Counted from the first letter of the stretch, positions 1-9,443 are shown. The stretch is DNA of 64,000 nt from Bacillota bacterium (GCA_023423335.1 JAFAFU010000074.1:124001-188000); one strand, 5' to 3'. Numbers and translations are program-made. The notes: generated from the sequence alone by a model not told the origin.

Positions 1-723
1 TCCGCCGCTTCGCTCCCCTTTCGGACTCTCATCAGGGAGAAATCCTTCCGGCTCTCTTTCCTTCATCTGCTCGATGGAAACTGCAATTCCGTGAGGAATC
101 TCATCCTCCAGGAGCCTTAATGCTTTCTCCCTGATCAGCTCCGCCACAATCTGCTTCTCCGGCTGGTCCGTAATCGTATCTTCATCATAATACTGCGGAC
201 CCGCAGGAAGATATTTCAATATCGTTTCAATCAGGACCTTGGTGTTCTCACCCTTTAATGCAGAAACCGGAATAATTTCCGCAAATGTATGGATATCCTT
301 ATAGGCAGCAATAAAGGTCAGAATTTCATCCTTTTTTACAGTATCAATCTTATTGATAATTAATATGACAGGGGTTTTAACCTTCCGGAGCTGTTCAGCG
401 ATATGACGCTCTCCTGCACCGATGAAGGTGGAGGGCTCCACCAGCCAGAGTACCAGATCCACTTCCTTCAGTGTCCGTTCCGCAACATTGACCATATATC
501 TGCCCAGCTTATTCTTCGCCTGATGTATCCCCGGGGTGTCCAGAAATATAATCTGCCCCCGGTCATCCGTATATACGGTCTGTATTTTGTTGCGGGTGGT
601 CTGCGGTTTATTGGATGTGATGGCAATCTTCTGTCCGATCAGATGGTTCATCAAGGTGGATTTACCCACATTCGGTCTTCCGATTAAAGTGACAAAACCC
701 GACTTATAATTATGATCTTTCAT
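1..723 (-). CDS. era: GTPase Era (partial, C-terminus beyond window)
   Basis: Era is a ribosome-associated GTPase that helps 16S rRNA maturation and 30S assembly. The reading frame is open from the ATG at 723 to the window edge, giving 241 residues without a stop; full-length Era is about 300 residues, so most of the C-terminal KH RNA-binding domain is missing from view. Seen directly: G1 P-loop GRPNVGKST near residue 16, an effector segment rich in T (QTTRNK), G3 DTPG, and G4 as INKID. The start follows GGAG with seven bases of spacing. It lies 103 bases downstream of the M16C peptidase gene on the same strand and is probably co-transcribed with it. The identification is firm. Confidence 0.95.
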   Translation of the reverse strand, partial: MKDHNYKSGFVTLIGRPNVGKSTLMNHLIGQKIAITSNKPQTTRNKIQTVYTDDRGQIIFLDTPGIHQAKNKLGRYMVNVAERTLKEVDLVLWLVEPSTFIGAGERHIAEQLRKVKTPVILIINKIDTVKKDEILTFIAAYKDIHTFAEIIPVSALKGENTKVLIETILKYLPAGPQYYDEDTITDQPEKQIVAELIREKALRLLEDEIPHGIAVSIEQMKEREPEGFLPDESPKGERSGG

Positions 724-826
724 TGTATATCTCCATTCCTTCGCATGCTATAATGGCTCGCTTGCGTGCCTGTATTAAGGCACTCATAAAAATCCGCCAT
801 ACTGCCGATGCCCGTAAATCCCGGCG

Positions 827-3766
827 TCAGCACATCAGGCTCTTCACAGACTGAAACAAGGCTTTATTTTCCTCCACCCTGGTCTCATTCCCGATGACGC
901 AGATATTCCCTGCCTCAAGGATGGACGCGATCAAGTCCGCCAGATTCCTGATATCATCATTTGTTACATTCCTTATCTCATCTCTTTCCCTCCGCAAATC
1001 CTCCTCGGTGATACCGGACAGATAGAAGCTCATGGAGCGGTTCCCCTGGTTCTGAGGTGTCAGCGGGGTATCTAAGGTGCTGATGGTGCCGATGATATTC
1101 TTCGTCATATCCCTCTCGTCTGCAGAATAATTCCTGACATACTCCGGGATCTTCTCATATATCTGGTTCGTTTCCTTTAAGTTCGGGTCCCGGTAAGAGG
1201 TAAAATAGGCATCCCCGTCAATTCCTGAAAAACCGCACATGCAGCCATAGGCCCCGCCCTTAACCCGGATATTATTCCATAGATAATCATAGCTTAAAAT
1301 TACTTTCAGAACTTTTAGTGCTCCCGTATAACGAAAGCCGGCTTTCATAAAATTCCCCGCCCTGGCCACATATTGCACCTGCATTGCAGCCTTGAAGCCC
1401 TCGTTCAGGCACTGTGGTGCCAGAGGTTCCCTGCTATAGGAAGCGAACAGGCTTTCCTCTGCCTTAGCCTTCAGTGTATCGATGAAGGAAGTAAAGCGTT
1501 CCCTGAAGCAGTCATAGCCGTCCTCATCCACAGTGATACTGGCCAGCAATTTATCCCTGGTGAAGATCATCTGCATCAGTTCCTTCAGCTTAGCTGCAAC
1601 CGTTTCCTTCCTTCGGTCATAATCCCCGGAAATCTCCTCCAGGAATTTATAGAAGGCAATACCGGATACCGTCTCCTTAAATAATCCATGGGCGGAATAA
1701 TAAGATATTGCACGATCCACCGCCACGGAATGGCCGGAGGAATTAAATCTCATCTGCATTTTGGATTTCATCTCGTCGATGATCTCTCTCAGCCGTTTTG
1801 TATCCTCAAACACGGTCCGGCATAGCATCTCTTCGATTAATCGGAAGGCTTCCGGAAGCTCTTCACACATCACCTTGGTCCCGATTTCAAATACAGGATA
1901 ATAGCCCACTGTATCATTCTTATAGGAGAAGCTCTTCACGTCGGTGAAAATACCTCCGGTATGAATATTTATTTCATTGGACAGCTCCAGATAACGGTAG
2001 TTCTCCGTATCCACATAGCCCAATACCATGGATAGCAGAGACATATAGGGAATCAGCTCCGCCGGTATGCCGCTCACATCAAACAGCATTTTAAGATAGG
2101 TTATCTCGTTGGTAAATACCTCATGATGGATCACCTTAACATCTCTGACAAAACGCTCTTTATTATAAAGAGGCTGGGGCTCTCTTCCGATATCCTCACG
2201 GGACAATAACGGGATGGACTCCAGTTCCTCCCTCGTGGAAGGGGTCTCCTGATATATTTTCAGATTCCTGGTATCCGTGACGATCTGCCGGATCTGGTCC
2301 CCGGAAAGCCCTGCCCGGTAATCTGACAGCTGCTTTTTGATCTTTTCCTCCCGTTCTGCATTAAGGCCGATCCTGGGCTGCAGAATAATCAGGGATGCAT
2401 GGGTATTCCCGAGTAAATAGTCCTTGATCAGCTGCTCATAATAACCGGTTCCGATCTGATCCCTCAGGAATTCAAACAAAACATTATCCTTCAGATTAAT
2501 AAACAATTCCTTTTCGTTATATAGCCAGCTGCTCATAACCTTGAGTCCGTACATCAGACCCTTAGGGAAATTGCCAAAGTCTGCCTCCCGGTATTTAAAC
2601 TCATAGTAATTAATCGCTGCTCGTAATGACTTCTCATCCAGTCCCTCTTTTGATATCCTTGTCAGGGTATCCCGGATGATGGCCATAAACTGCTCCTTCT
2701 TCTCCGGGTCCGAATTCTTTGCTATGATATAAAAGATGGACTGCAGATATTCACTGGTATAGGTACTCAGGATATCCCTGCCGATACCGGCATCCAGCAG
2801 TGCCTGCTTCATCGGAGCTCCCGGAGCATCTAACAGTACATAATCGAGTATGATCAGGGCCAGATCAAGCTCCTTGGATTTTGTCTTTCCGATGGCGATA
2901 TTGTAGCTTAAATAGGTATTTTCCGTTAACTTCTCCCCTTCCCCAAGGGAATAAAAGGCTGTAATTTCCCTAACCTGATCAAAGCCTTTTTGCAGGGATA
3001 TCCCGGAATTCACTTCAAGATAATCAAATTCCGAGAGATATTCGCTGTCCATCCAATGCAGCCTCTCTTCAAAATCCATATCGCCGTACAGGTAGATATA
3101 GCTGTTGGAGGGATGATAGAAGGTACTGTGGAACTGGAGGAATTCCTCATAGGAAAGCTCGGGGATGAACTCCGGATCTCCTCCTGATTCTACACCATAG
3201 GCCGTATCCGGGAACAGGGAATTCATATTCATCCGGTATAGCTGGGATTCCGGTGACGAGAAGGCTCCCTTCATCTCATTGTAAACCACACCGTTATATT
3301 TTAATTCGGCCGCCTCATCCTCCAGTTCATAATGCCAGCCCTCCTGATCAAATATCTCTTTTCTCATGTAGATGTTCGGATAAAGGACGGCATCCATATA
3401 GACATGCATCAGGTTCTTAAAATCCTGATCATTCTGGCTGGCTACCGGATAAACCGTACGGTCCGCATAGGTCATCGCATTCAGGAACGTGTTTAAGGAA
3501 CCCTTCGCCAGCTCAATGAAGGGATCCTTCGCAGGAAAATTCTTTGATCCGCATAATACCGAATGCTCTATGATATGTGCGACCCCGGTGCTGTTCTTCG
3601 GAGGTGTCTTAAACCCAATGGAAAACACTTTGTTCTTATCCTCATTCGCTACGATGGCAACCCTTGCCCCGGTCTTTTTATGCCTTAGAAGCATGCCCAG
3701 ACCGTTTAAATCCTTCAATTGCTCCTCCAGTACCACTTCATATGAGAAAGGAATCTTTCTATTCAT
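827..3766 (-). CDS. M16C family zinc metallopeptidase (presequence protease / insulinase-like)
   Basis: A 979-residue peptidase of the pitrilysin-insulinase group, of the long M16C type that includes presequence protease and folds as four similar domains enclosing a chamber for short peptides. The inverted zinc motif HxxEH is visible near residue 65 (HIIEHSVLCGS). The length fits M16C rather than the roughly 420-residue M16B proteins. No signal peptide is seen, so a cytosolic role in degrading small peptides is inferred. I place the start at 3766 (MNRKIPF) because a GGAGG sits five bases before it; the in-frame ATG at 3778 overlaps that Shine-Dalgarno sequence and is unlikely to be used. era follows on the same strand. 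Confidence 0.9.
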   Translation of the reverse strand: MNRKIPFSYEVVLEEQLKDLNGLGMLLRHKKTGARVAIVANEDKNKVFSIGFKTPPKNSTGVAHIIEHSVLCGSKNFPAKDPFIELAKGSLNTFLNAMTYADRTVYPVASQNDQDFKNLMHVYMDAVLYPNIYMRKEIFDQEGWHYELEDEAAELKYNGVVYNEMKGAFSSPESQLYRMNMNSLFPDTAYGVESGGDPEFIPELSYEEFLQFHSTFYHPSNSYIYLYGDMDFEERLHWMDSEYLSEFDYLEVNSGISLQKGFDQVREITAFYSLGEGEKLTENTYLSYNIAIGKTKSKELDLALIILDYVLLDAPGAPMKQALLDAGIGRDILSTYTSEYLQSIFYIIAKNSDPEKKEQFMAIIRDTLTRISKEGLDEKSLRAAINYYEFKYREADFGNFPKGLMYGLKVMSSWLYNEKELFINLKDNVLFEFLRDQIGTGYYEQLIKDYLLGNTHASLIILQPRIGLNAEREEKIKKQLSDYRAGLSGDQIRQIVTDTRNLKIYQETPSTREELESIPLLSREDIGREPQPLYNKERFVRDVKVIHHEVFTNEITYLKMLFDVSGIPAELIPYMSLLSMVLGYVDTENYRYLELSNEINIHTGGIFTDVKSFSYKNDTVGYYPVFEIGTKVMCEELPEAFRLIEEMLCRTVFEDTKRLREIIDEMKSKMQMRFNSSGHSVAVDRAISYYSAHGLFKETVSGIAFYKFLEEISGDYDRRKETVAAKLKELMQMIFTRDKLLASITVDEDGYDCFRERFTSFIDTLKAKAEESLFASYSREPLAPQCLNEGFKAAMQVQYVARAGNFMKAGFRYTGALKVLKVILSYDYLWNNIRVKGGAYGCMCGFSGIDGDAYFTSYRDPNLKETNQIYEKIPEYVRNYSADERDMTKNIIGTISTLDTPLTPQNQGNRSMSFYLSGITEEDLRRERDEIRNVTNDDIRNLADLIASILEAGNICVIGNETRVEENKALFQSVKSLMC

Positions 3767-4144
3767 ATTAACCTCCATCTACCACCGAAAGGCGGCATAC
3801 AAATACTTTGCGAAAATGTACTTCTTTTCCTAATTTCCATCTGCCTGCTTTGCAGGTACAGGCCGCAGTCAGCAGCCCGGATTCCCGGTTCCCACCGATA
3901 TAAAGTATGTTCTGCAGCCGGTTGATTTTATATTAAGATAAGTATGGCAATATATAGTAAGTGCTTATTCATAATAACACAATTTCTTTCGTTTGTCATT
4001 TCTTACGTAGAGAAAAACAATTAAGAAAATATTACAAAATATAACAAAGATAGTTTGACAATTTTATGTATTTATGATAAATTTAGTCTATCATTACTAA
4101 TAGTGGTAATGTAATTCAATCATGTTTTAGGAGGCATTTTTGGT
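3767..4144. other. Divergent intergenic region between M16C peptidase and csp
   Basis: A 378-base gene-free stretch. The right part is AT-rich and carries the csp promoter (4055-4083) and a short leader with AGGAGG at 4129-4134. The left part, nearer the peptidase, holds a small hairpin (CTGCCTGC...GCAGG around 3840-3865). I see no open reading frame or known riboswitch. Confidence 0.6.
4055..4083 (+). promoter_or_regulatory. Candidate sigma-A promoter of the cold-shock gene
   Basis: A perfect -35 TTGACA (4055-4060), a 17-base spacer and a -10 TAAATT (4078-4083), in an AT-rich context about 60 bases before the csp start. The implied leader is only about 55 bases, shorter than the structured leader of E. 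coli cspA. Confidence 0.6.
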
Positions 4145-4345
4145 ATGAAAAAGGGAACAGTAAAGTGGTTTAATGCTAAGAAGGGTTTCGGATTTATTTC
4201 TGACGAGGAAGGTAACGATGTATTCGTACATTTCTCCGCACTCCAGATGGATGGTTTCAAGGTTCTTGAGGAAGGCGATAAGGTAGAGTTTGAGGTAGTA
4301 AAGGGAGAAAAGGGCCCCCAGGCAGCGAACGTATCTAAGTTATAA
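4145..4345 (+). CDS. csp: Cold-shock domain RNA chaperone (CspA family)
   Basis: A 66-residue single cold-shock domain protein, the normal length for CspA/CspB. Both RNA-binding motifs are visible: RNP1 KGFGFI near residue 15 and RNP2 VFVHF near residue 27, together with the N-terminal KGTVKWFN. Such proteins bind single-stranded RNA and DNA, melt secondary structure and act in the cytoplasm as antiterminators or translation helpers. It has its own promoter, an AGGAGG ten bases before the ATG and no co-directional neighbour close by, so it is probably monocistronic. Identification is certain at family level; whether it is cold-induced or constitutive cannot be told from sequence. Confidence 0.97.
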   Translation: MKKGTVKWFNAKKGFGFISDEEGNDVFVHFSALQMDGFKVLEEGDKVEFEVVKGEKGPQAANVSKL

Positions 4346-4424
4346 TCACAACGACTTAACTTAATTTTTATATATATGGGTACATATTTTAAAAGTTATT
4401 ATAGGTAGGATGGTTGTAACCGTG

Positions 4425-4470
4425 AGAACAAAACGGACAGGAAGCCGCGGATTACTCTGCGTTCCTGTCC
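4425..4470 (-). terminator. Rho-independent terminator of purH (possibly bidirectional)
   Basis: A perfect nine-base stem (GGACAGGAA 4435-4443 with TTCCTGTCC 4462-4470). On the minus strand it is followed by GTTTTGTTC. It lies between convergent csp and purH; on the plus strand the hairpin is followed by a weaker T-rich stretch, so it could also stop csp transcripts. Confidence 0.7.
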
Positions 4471-4523
4471 TTCTCTGTATATTTTTCCGGCTGCGGAAAA
4501 ACCAAGTACCGCCAGGTATTGCT

Positions 4524-6083
4524 TTAGTGCTTGAAATGTCTCATTCCGGTAAATACCATAGTAATTCCGTACTCATTGCATTTTTTGATGGAATCCTCAT
4601 CACGGATCGCACCGCCCGGCTGAATAATTGCGGTAATCCCGGCCTGATGAGCTGCTTCTACGCAATCATCAAAGGGGAAGAACGCATCGGAGGCCAGTGC
4701 CGCACCCCTGGTCGCATTCTCATCAATCAATTCTTTCGCATGCTCAATTGACTGCTTTGTGGCCCAGATCCGGTTCACCTGCCCCGGTCCGATCCCGACC
4801 GTTTGCCTGTCCTTCGCAATTGCGATGCCATTAGATTTCACAAATTTCACTACGCGCCATGCGAATTTTAAGTCTTCCATTTCCTCCGCCGAAGGTGCCC
4901 GGTCCGTAACCACCTTAAGATCCTCTTCCACGAAAAGCTTACTATCGACGGTCTGTACAATCAGCCCGCCATTTACCTTTTTCAGGTCATAAGCATTCTC
5001 ATCCTGGGGAACTTCGATATCCTTAAGCTCAAGGACACGGACATTCTTTTTCGTCTGAAGCAGCTCCAGGGCTTCCCTATCATAGGAGGGCGCTACCACT
5101 ACCTCCAGAAAGATATTTGTCATCTCTTCTGCCATTGCCAGGGTGACCTCCCGGTTTACCACGACAATTCCTCCGAAGATAGATACCTTATCCGCCGCAA
5201 ATGCCTTCTTCCAGGCATCATAGATATTATCCGCACTGCCCACACCGCAGGGATTACCGTGCTTGCAGGCAACAGCCGCGGGTTCTGCGAATTCCTTCAG
5301 AAGCTCCAATGCGCCATTGGTATCATTGATATTATTAAAGGATAGTTCCTTACCATTCAGCTGCAGGGCATCGGTGATGGAGCCCCTTTTCCTGCCAACC
5401 TCCCGGTAGAAGGCTGCTGCCTGGTGCGGATTCTCACCATATCTCATATCCTGGACCTTCTCGAAGGTCATCGTCAGGGTCTCCGGAAATTCCCTGTCAT
5501 TTCTCTGTTTCCTCAGATAGTCTGCAATCAGCGTATCATAAGAGGAGGTGTGCATGAATACCTTCTGCATCAGATAGAACTTTGTATCAAAGGATATGGA
5601 GCCATCCTTCTTCAGCTCTGCCAGTACCTTCTCATAATCCCTCGGATCAACAACTACCGCCACGTCCTGATAATTCTTAGCTGCGGAGCGCAGCATCGTC
5701 GGTCCGCCGATGTCAATATTCTCCACTGCTTCCGCACGGGTAACCCCCTCTTTCAGGATGGTAGCCTTAAAAGGATAGAGATTTACAAATACCAGGTCGA
5801 TTGTGTCAAGCTTTAAGTCAGCCAGCTGTTTCATATGGGAAGGATTGCTTCTCATGGCAAGTAAGCCCGCATGCACCGCAGGATGCAGTGTCTTCACCCG
5901 TCCGTCCAGACACTCCGGAAAACCGGTTAATTCCGAAATCTCGATTGCCGGGACCCCTGCTTCCTTAAGCTTTCCATAGGTACCTCCGGTCGATATAAGC
6001 TCAACCCCAAGGGAGACCAGCTCTTTCGCCAGTTCAACAATTCCCGTCTTATCCGATACACTGATCAATGCTCTCATGCCCAT
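4524..6083 (-). CDS. purH: Bifunctional AICAR transformylase / IMP cyclohydrolase PurH
   Basis: Catalyses the last two steps of IMP synthesis: formylation of AICAR with 10-formyl-tetrahydrofolate and ring closure of FAICAR. About 519 residues, usual for PurH. The N-terminal MGS-like cyclohydrolase domain begins RALISVSDKTGI; the C-terminal transformylase domain shows the hallmark KHGNPCG. I choose the ATG at 6083 (MGMRAL) because AAGGAG lies eight bases upstream; longer in-frame starts to 6146 lack a good ribosome binding site. No other pur genes are adjacent, so here it is a single-gene unit ending in a strong hairpin. Its folate cofactor links it functionally to dfrA/thyA 8 kb away. Confidence 0.97.
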   Translation of the reverse strand: MGMRALISVSDKTGIVELAKELVSLGVELISTGGTYGKLKEAGVPAIEISELTGFPECLDGRVKTLHPAVHAGLLAMRSNPSHMKQLADLKLDTIDLVFVNLYPFKATILKEGVTRAEAVENIDIGGPTMLRSAAKNYQDVAVVVDPRDYEKVLAELKKDGSISFDTKFYLMQKVFMHTSSYDTLIADYLRKQRNDREFPETLTMTFEKVQDMRYGENPHQAAAFYREVGRKRGSITDALQLNGKELSFNNINDTNGALELLKEFAEPAAVACKHGNPCGVGSADNIYDAWKKAFAADKVSIFGGIVVVNREVTLAMAEEMTNIFLEVVVAPSYDREALELLQTKKNVRVLELKDIEVPQDENAYDLKKVNGGLIVQTVDSKLFVEEDLKVVTDRAPSAEEMEDLKFAWRVVKFVKSNGIAIAKDRQTVGIGPGQVNRIWATKQSIEHAKELIDENATRGAALASDAFFPFDDCVEAAHQAGITAIIQPGGAIRDEDSIKKCNEYGITMVFTGMRHFKH

Positions 6084-6255
6084 ATCCCATGCTCCTTTTC
6101 CTATCCTTTTGATGCGCTGCACTATACTATAATATAACGCACTCATATTTTACTTCCGTTATCTTTCTTACCATATAAAAATATAACACTAACCCTATCA
6201 TGAATACAATTATAATTACTAATAATTAGCATAGCAAATACTTATTAATGTCCGC

Positions 6256-6382
6256 GATAAGCAGATTAGTCCATGAAATAAAATACGGCATCCGTGCTCG
6301 CACGAGATGACGTGTTATATTTCATGGATAAGTGTAACGCGAACGAACGGGCGCAAGTCCGTGAGTTCCTAATCTGCGTATC
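6256..6382. repeat. 127-bp three-helix palindromic element, unassigned
   Basis: Lies between divergent purH and the Lit-like gene. The ends pair over 14 positions with one mismatch (6256-6269 with 6369-6382). Inside are an 11-bp perfect stem (6270-6280 with 6318-6328) topped by further short pairings (CATC/GATG, CGTG/CACG), a 12-base unpaired linker, and a second hairpin GAAC-GA-ACGG...CCGT-GA-GTTC with tandem G-A opposite G-A. A 21-base identical segment, reverse-complemented, lies at 15672-15692, so this is a dispersed repeat. It could be a mobile hairpin element or a structured RNA. I do not recognise it as a known riboswitch. Confidence 0.6.
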
Positions 6383-6417
6383 TCCGTTATATCTGCATTT
6401 TTATGCTACAATTACGG

Positions 6418-6446
6418 TTGCATTCCAAAACAAAGTATACTATAAT
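6418..6446 (+). promoter_or_regulatory. Sigma-A promoter for the Lit-like gene and perhaps pyk
   Basis: TTGCAT (6418-6423), 17-base spacer, perfect TATAAT (6441-6446), about 45 bases before the start at 6492. Confidence 0.7.
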
Positions 6447-6491
6447 GCGAATGGTACTTGATAAACCGCTTTAAGGCAGATGGAGGTTATA

Positions 6492-7172
6492 ATGAATAAA
6501 GTGCGGCATTTTAAATACACAGACATTTTAATCGGAATTGCATTTACTGTTTTATTTATTTCGATCGCTGTTATTATAACGATTAATTTCAGACCTCTGT
6601 ATTACCTTGATGTAAATTTGCTGGATATCGAGCAGCGTTCGGGATTGCCTAAGGAAGAAATCCTTGAGAATTATAATGCATTAATTGATTATTCTTCCCC
6701 ATTTTTTAAGGGCAGCTTACAATTTCCTACTCTGACAGCCTCTAAGTCCGGGCTTCAGCACTTTGAGGAGGTTAAGGATATCTTCACTGCCTTCTATATT
6801 CTGGCTGCAACCAGCCTGGCTGCTGTGGTGTGCATTATCCTATATAAGGCAAAGAGACGGGATATCAGTTATCTTCCGGTATCCGCGGTGACAGCCGTCC
6901 TGCTGCCATCCATCCTTAGCGCCTTGATTATGATTAACTTTGACAGGGCTTTCCTTCTATTCCATAAGCTGTTTTTTAAAAACGACCTATGGCTGTTCGA
7001 CCCCACTACGGACCCGGTCATCACAATCCTGCCGGACACCTTTTTCCTGCACTGTGCAATGATGATTATCTTTCTGGTGATTCTGGGAAGTATAGTCTTA
7101 TTCGTAATATACCACTTCCGAAAGAGACATATCGGTATTAAATACCGTAAAATGCCTAACATAAAAGTATGA
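6492..7172 (+). CDS. DUF1461 / TIGR01906 membrane protein, Lit-like
   Basis: A 226-residue protein with four hydrophobic segments (near residues 10-32, 98-118, 128-148 and 185-208). The conserved extracytoplasmic block between the last two, FH-x-LFF-x-ND-x-W...DP...D-x-ITILPDTFF, is the hallmark of the DUF1461 family. Members of this family include Lit, the lipoprotein intramolecular transacylase that makes lyso-form lipoproteins in some low-GC Firmicutes; that activity here is inferred from family only. Several lipoproteins in this window would be possible substrates. GGAGG five bases upstream picks the ATG at 6492 rather than 6480. pyk follows 70 bases downstream and may share the transcript. 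Confidence 0.75.
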   Translation: MNKVRHFKYTDILIGIAFTVLFISIAVIITINFRPLYYLDVNLLDIEQRSGLPKEEILENYNALIDYSSPFFKGSLQFPTLTASKSGLQHFEEVKDIFTAFYILAATSLAAVVCIILYKAKRRDISYLPVSAVTAVLLPSILSALIMINFDRAFLLFHKLFFKNDLWLFDPTTDPVITILPDTFFLHCAMMIIFLVILGSIVLFVIYHFRKRHIGIKYRKMPNIKV

Positions 7173-7242
7173 TGGAAAGCTTCATACGAATATGGCGCTG
7201 TAATAAAGTGACAAGACGAAATATATTAAAAGGAGTTAAAGA

Positions 7243-8670
7243 ATGAGAAAGACAAAAATTATCTGTACCCTTGGCCCATCCACCGATAATGATAACATTT
7301 TGAAAGAACTGATCCGTTCCGGAATGGACGTTGCCCGTTTTAATTTCTCCCATGCAGATCACGAAGAGCATTTGGCGAGATTGAAAAAGATTGAGAAGTT
7401 CCGGGAGGAATTGAATGTTCCGGTTGCAACACTTCTGGATACAAAGGGTCCTGAGATCCGAATCGGCAGCTTTAAGGATAATAAGAAAATACACCTGAAG
7501 GAAGGCCAGATCTTTACCTTGACGACCCGTGACATTGAGGGGGATGAGAAACAGGTATCCATCACTTATCCCAACCTGATTTATGATATCGATCCGGGTA
7601 CTACCATTTTGATTGATGACGGTCTTGTTGAGATGACCGTTATAGAGATGACCCCTACGGATATCGTCTGTAAGGTAAAAAACCCTGGAATTGTATCAAA
7701 TAAAAAGGGAGTGAATGTACCGGGCATCCATCTGTCCATGCCCTTCATCAGCGATAAGGACCGGGAGGATATCCTGTTTGGAATCAAACATAATTATGAC
7801 TTCATCGCAGCCTCCTTCGTAAGAACTGCGGACGACATCCGTGAAATCCGCAAGATGTTAAATAAACATAACTCTCAGACGAAAATTATTGCAAAGATTG
7901 AGAATCTGCAGGGTGTTGATAACATTGATGATATCATCGATGCGGCGGACGGTATCATGATTGCCCGTGGTGATATGGGTGTGGAGATGCCCTATGAGGA
8001 TTTGCCCGCCATCCAGAAACGGATTATCAAGAAGGTCTATAATGCCGGCAAGCAGGTAATCACCGCCACCCAGATGCTTGACTCCATGATAAAGAATCCC
8101 AGACCGACCAGAGCCGAAACCACGGATGTGGCCAATGCAATTTATGACGGAACCAGCGCCATCATGCTGTCCGGCGAGACAGCCGCAGGCGCATACCCGG
8201 TGGAAGCGCTGAAGGCTATGGTCAGAATAACCTTACGGACGGAAGCCGATATTGATTATGTAAAACGCTTCCGGTTCCTGGACCACGTAGGAAATCCCGA
8301 TATTACGGATGCGATCTCAAGAGCCACGGTAACAACCGCCCATGACCTTAATGCAAAGATGATTATTACGGTAACTACCTCCGGCAAGACTGCCCGGATG
8401 ATTTCCCGTTACCGTCCGGAATGCATCATCATGGGCTGCACCACCGATCCTGTGGTATGCAGGCAGCTGAATATGGCCTGGGGCATCACTCCTCTTCTGA
8501 TTGCCGTGGAGCACGATACCTTTGAGCTGTTTGATCATGCAATCGAAGCCGTTACAAAGGCCGGCTATTTAAAGAACGGGGAACTGGCTGTTCTTACCGC
8601 CGGTGTTCCGCTGGGAACCTCAGGTACCACAAACATCATCAAGGTACAGGTTGCAGGCAGTAAAAACTAA
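7243..8670 (+). CDS. pyk: Pyruvate kinase
   Basis: Converts phosphoenolpyruvate and ADP to pyruvate and ATP, the last energy-yielding step of glycolysis. 475 residues, starting RKTKIICTLGPS as in the family. The active-site segment IIAKIENLQGVDNIDDI contains the catalytic lysine, followed by MIARGDMGVEMP and the TQMLDSM motif. It ends after the allosteric C domain and lacks the extra PEP-utiliser-like domain found in the longer (about 585-residue) Bacillus-type enzymes. AAAGGAG lies eight bases before the ATG. No terminator is evident after it. Confidence 0.98.
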   Translation: MRKTKIICTLGPSTDNDNILKELIRSGMDVARFNFSHADHEEHLARLKKIEKFREELNVPVATLLDTKGPEIRIGSFKDNKKIHLKEGQIFTLTTRDIEGDEKQVSITYPNLIYDIDPGTTILIDDGLVEMTVIEMTPTDIVCKVKNPGIVSNKKGVNVPGIHLSMPFISDKDREDILFGIKHNYDFIAASFVRTADDIREIRKMLNKHNSQTKIIAKIENLQGVDNIDDIIDAADGIMIARGDMGVEMPYEDLPAIQKRIIKKVYNAGKQVITATQMLDSMIKNPRPTRAETTDVANAIYDGTSAIMLSGETAAGAYPVEALKAMVRITLRTEADIDYVKRFRFLDHVGNPDITDAISRATVTTAHDLNAKMIITVTTSGKTARMISRYRPECIIMGCTTDPVVCRQLNMAWGITPLLIAVEHDTFELFDHAIEAVTKAGYLKNGELAVLTAGVPLGTSGTTNIIKVQVAGSKN

Positions 8671-8728
8671 TGCCGGCTGACCCTGAAAAGACCTCTTACC
8701 CCCTTATCTGCCGGCTCAAACAAAAGGA

Positions 8729-8757
8729 TTGCTAGGATGAATATTTCATGATACGAT
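8729..8757 (+). promoter_or_regulatory. Candidate promoter of the dCMP deaminase gene
   Basis: TTGCTA (8729-8734), 17-base spacer, TACGAT (8752-8757), about 60 bases before the start at 8815. Confidence 0.45.
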
Positions 8758-8814
8758 GGAAGTGACATATCTGTCATTATGAAAATATTGTACAGCGGAA
8801 GGGGAACGTTACAG

Positions 8815-9294
8815 ATGAAAAAGAAGGATTACATTAAATGGGATGAGTACTTCATGGGTATTGCCCTGCTCTCAACCGAACGCAGCAAGGATCCAAGCAC
8901 CAGTGTCGGTGCCTGTATCGTCAGTGAGGATAATAAGATCCTGTCCGTTGGCTATAACGGAATGCCCATCGGCTGCCCGGATGATGATTTCCCCTGGGAA
9001 AGGGACGGCGGCAACCTGGATACAAAGTACCTCTATGTATGCCACGCAGAGCTGAATGCCATCTTAAACTATACCGGAACCCACATGAAGGGTGCGAAAT
9101 TATATACTACCCTGTTCCCCTGCAATGAGTGTACAAAGGCTATCATTCAGAAGGGCATCAAAGAAGTCATCTACATGTGTGATAAGTATGCCGAGACCGA
9201 TGCGGTCATTGCCGCAAAGCGTATGATGAATTCTTCCGGTGTCAATTACCGTCAGTACCTGCCGATCGGAAGGGATATTACCCTCTCCCTGTAA
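8815..9294 (+). CDS. dCMP deaminase / ComEB-like deoxycytidylate deaminase
   Basis: A 159-residue zinc-dependent deaminase of the CDA fold. The zinc site is clear: CHAELNAI supplies the histidine and catalytic glutamate, and PCNEC supplies the two cysteines. The N-terminal part (TSVGACIV, GYNGMP) is typical of dCMP deaminases, which make dUMP for thymidylate synthesis; that links it to thyA-dfrA in this window. I use the ATG at 8815 (MKKKDYIKW), preceded by GGAAGGGG at ten bases; the in-frame ATG at 8779 has no ribosome binding site. The late-competence name comEB is used for homologues, but no competence genes are nearby. Confidence 0.9.
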   Translation: MKKKDYIKWDEYFMGIALLSTERSKDPSTSVGACIVSEDNKILSVGYNGMPIGCPDDDFPWERDGGNLDTKYLYVCHAELNAILNYTGTHMKGAKLYTTLFPCNECTKAIIQKGIKEVIYMCDKYAETDAVIAAKRMMNSSGVNYRQYLPIGRDITLSL

Positions 9295-9351
9295 ACGCGG
9301 CATAAAAGTATGGAGAAAAAAACTGCGGCATAATAAAAACAACGAAACAAA

Positions 9352-9443
9352 AGGCACCTTATACTTCTTAGCAGTACAGCGTTCGCTGAACAGATCGATT
9401 GAAATCTGTCCTGCAGCCTGTGTGAGAGAAGTATAAGGTGCCT
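9352..9443. repeat. Long-hairpin repeat, copy 1; bidirectional terminator
   Basis: A 17-bp perfect outer stem (9352-9368 with 9427-9443, sequence AGGCACCTTATACTTCT) encloses about 58 bases that form an inner hairpin. T-rich sequence flanks both sides. It sits between the convergent dCMP deaminase and amidase genes, so a two-way terminator role is likely. The reverse complement of its interior aligns with copy 2 (12240-12327); copy 3 (26091-26129) keeps only the stem. Confidence 0.75.

Noticed and set aside
6084..6400. A ZTP or other purine-related riboswitch before purH
   Set aside because: The structured region lies over 170 bases upstream. Its sequence does not show the conserved ZTP cores, and a fragment recurs before thyA, which fits a dispersed repeat better.
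8671..8728. Terminator after pyk from the repeated TGCCGGCT
   Set aside because: The two copies are direct, not inverted, and form no stem.
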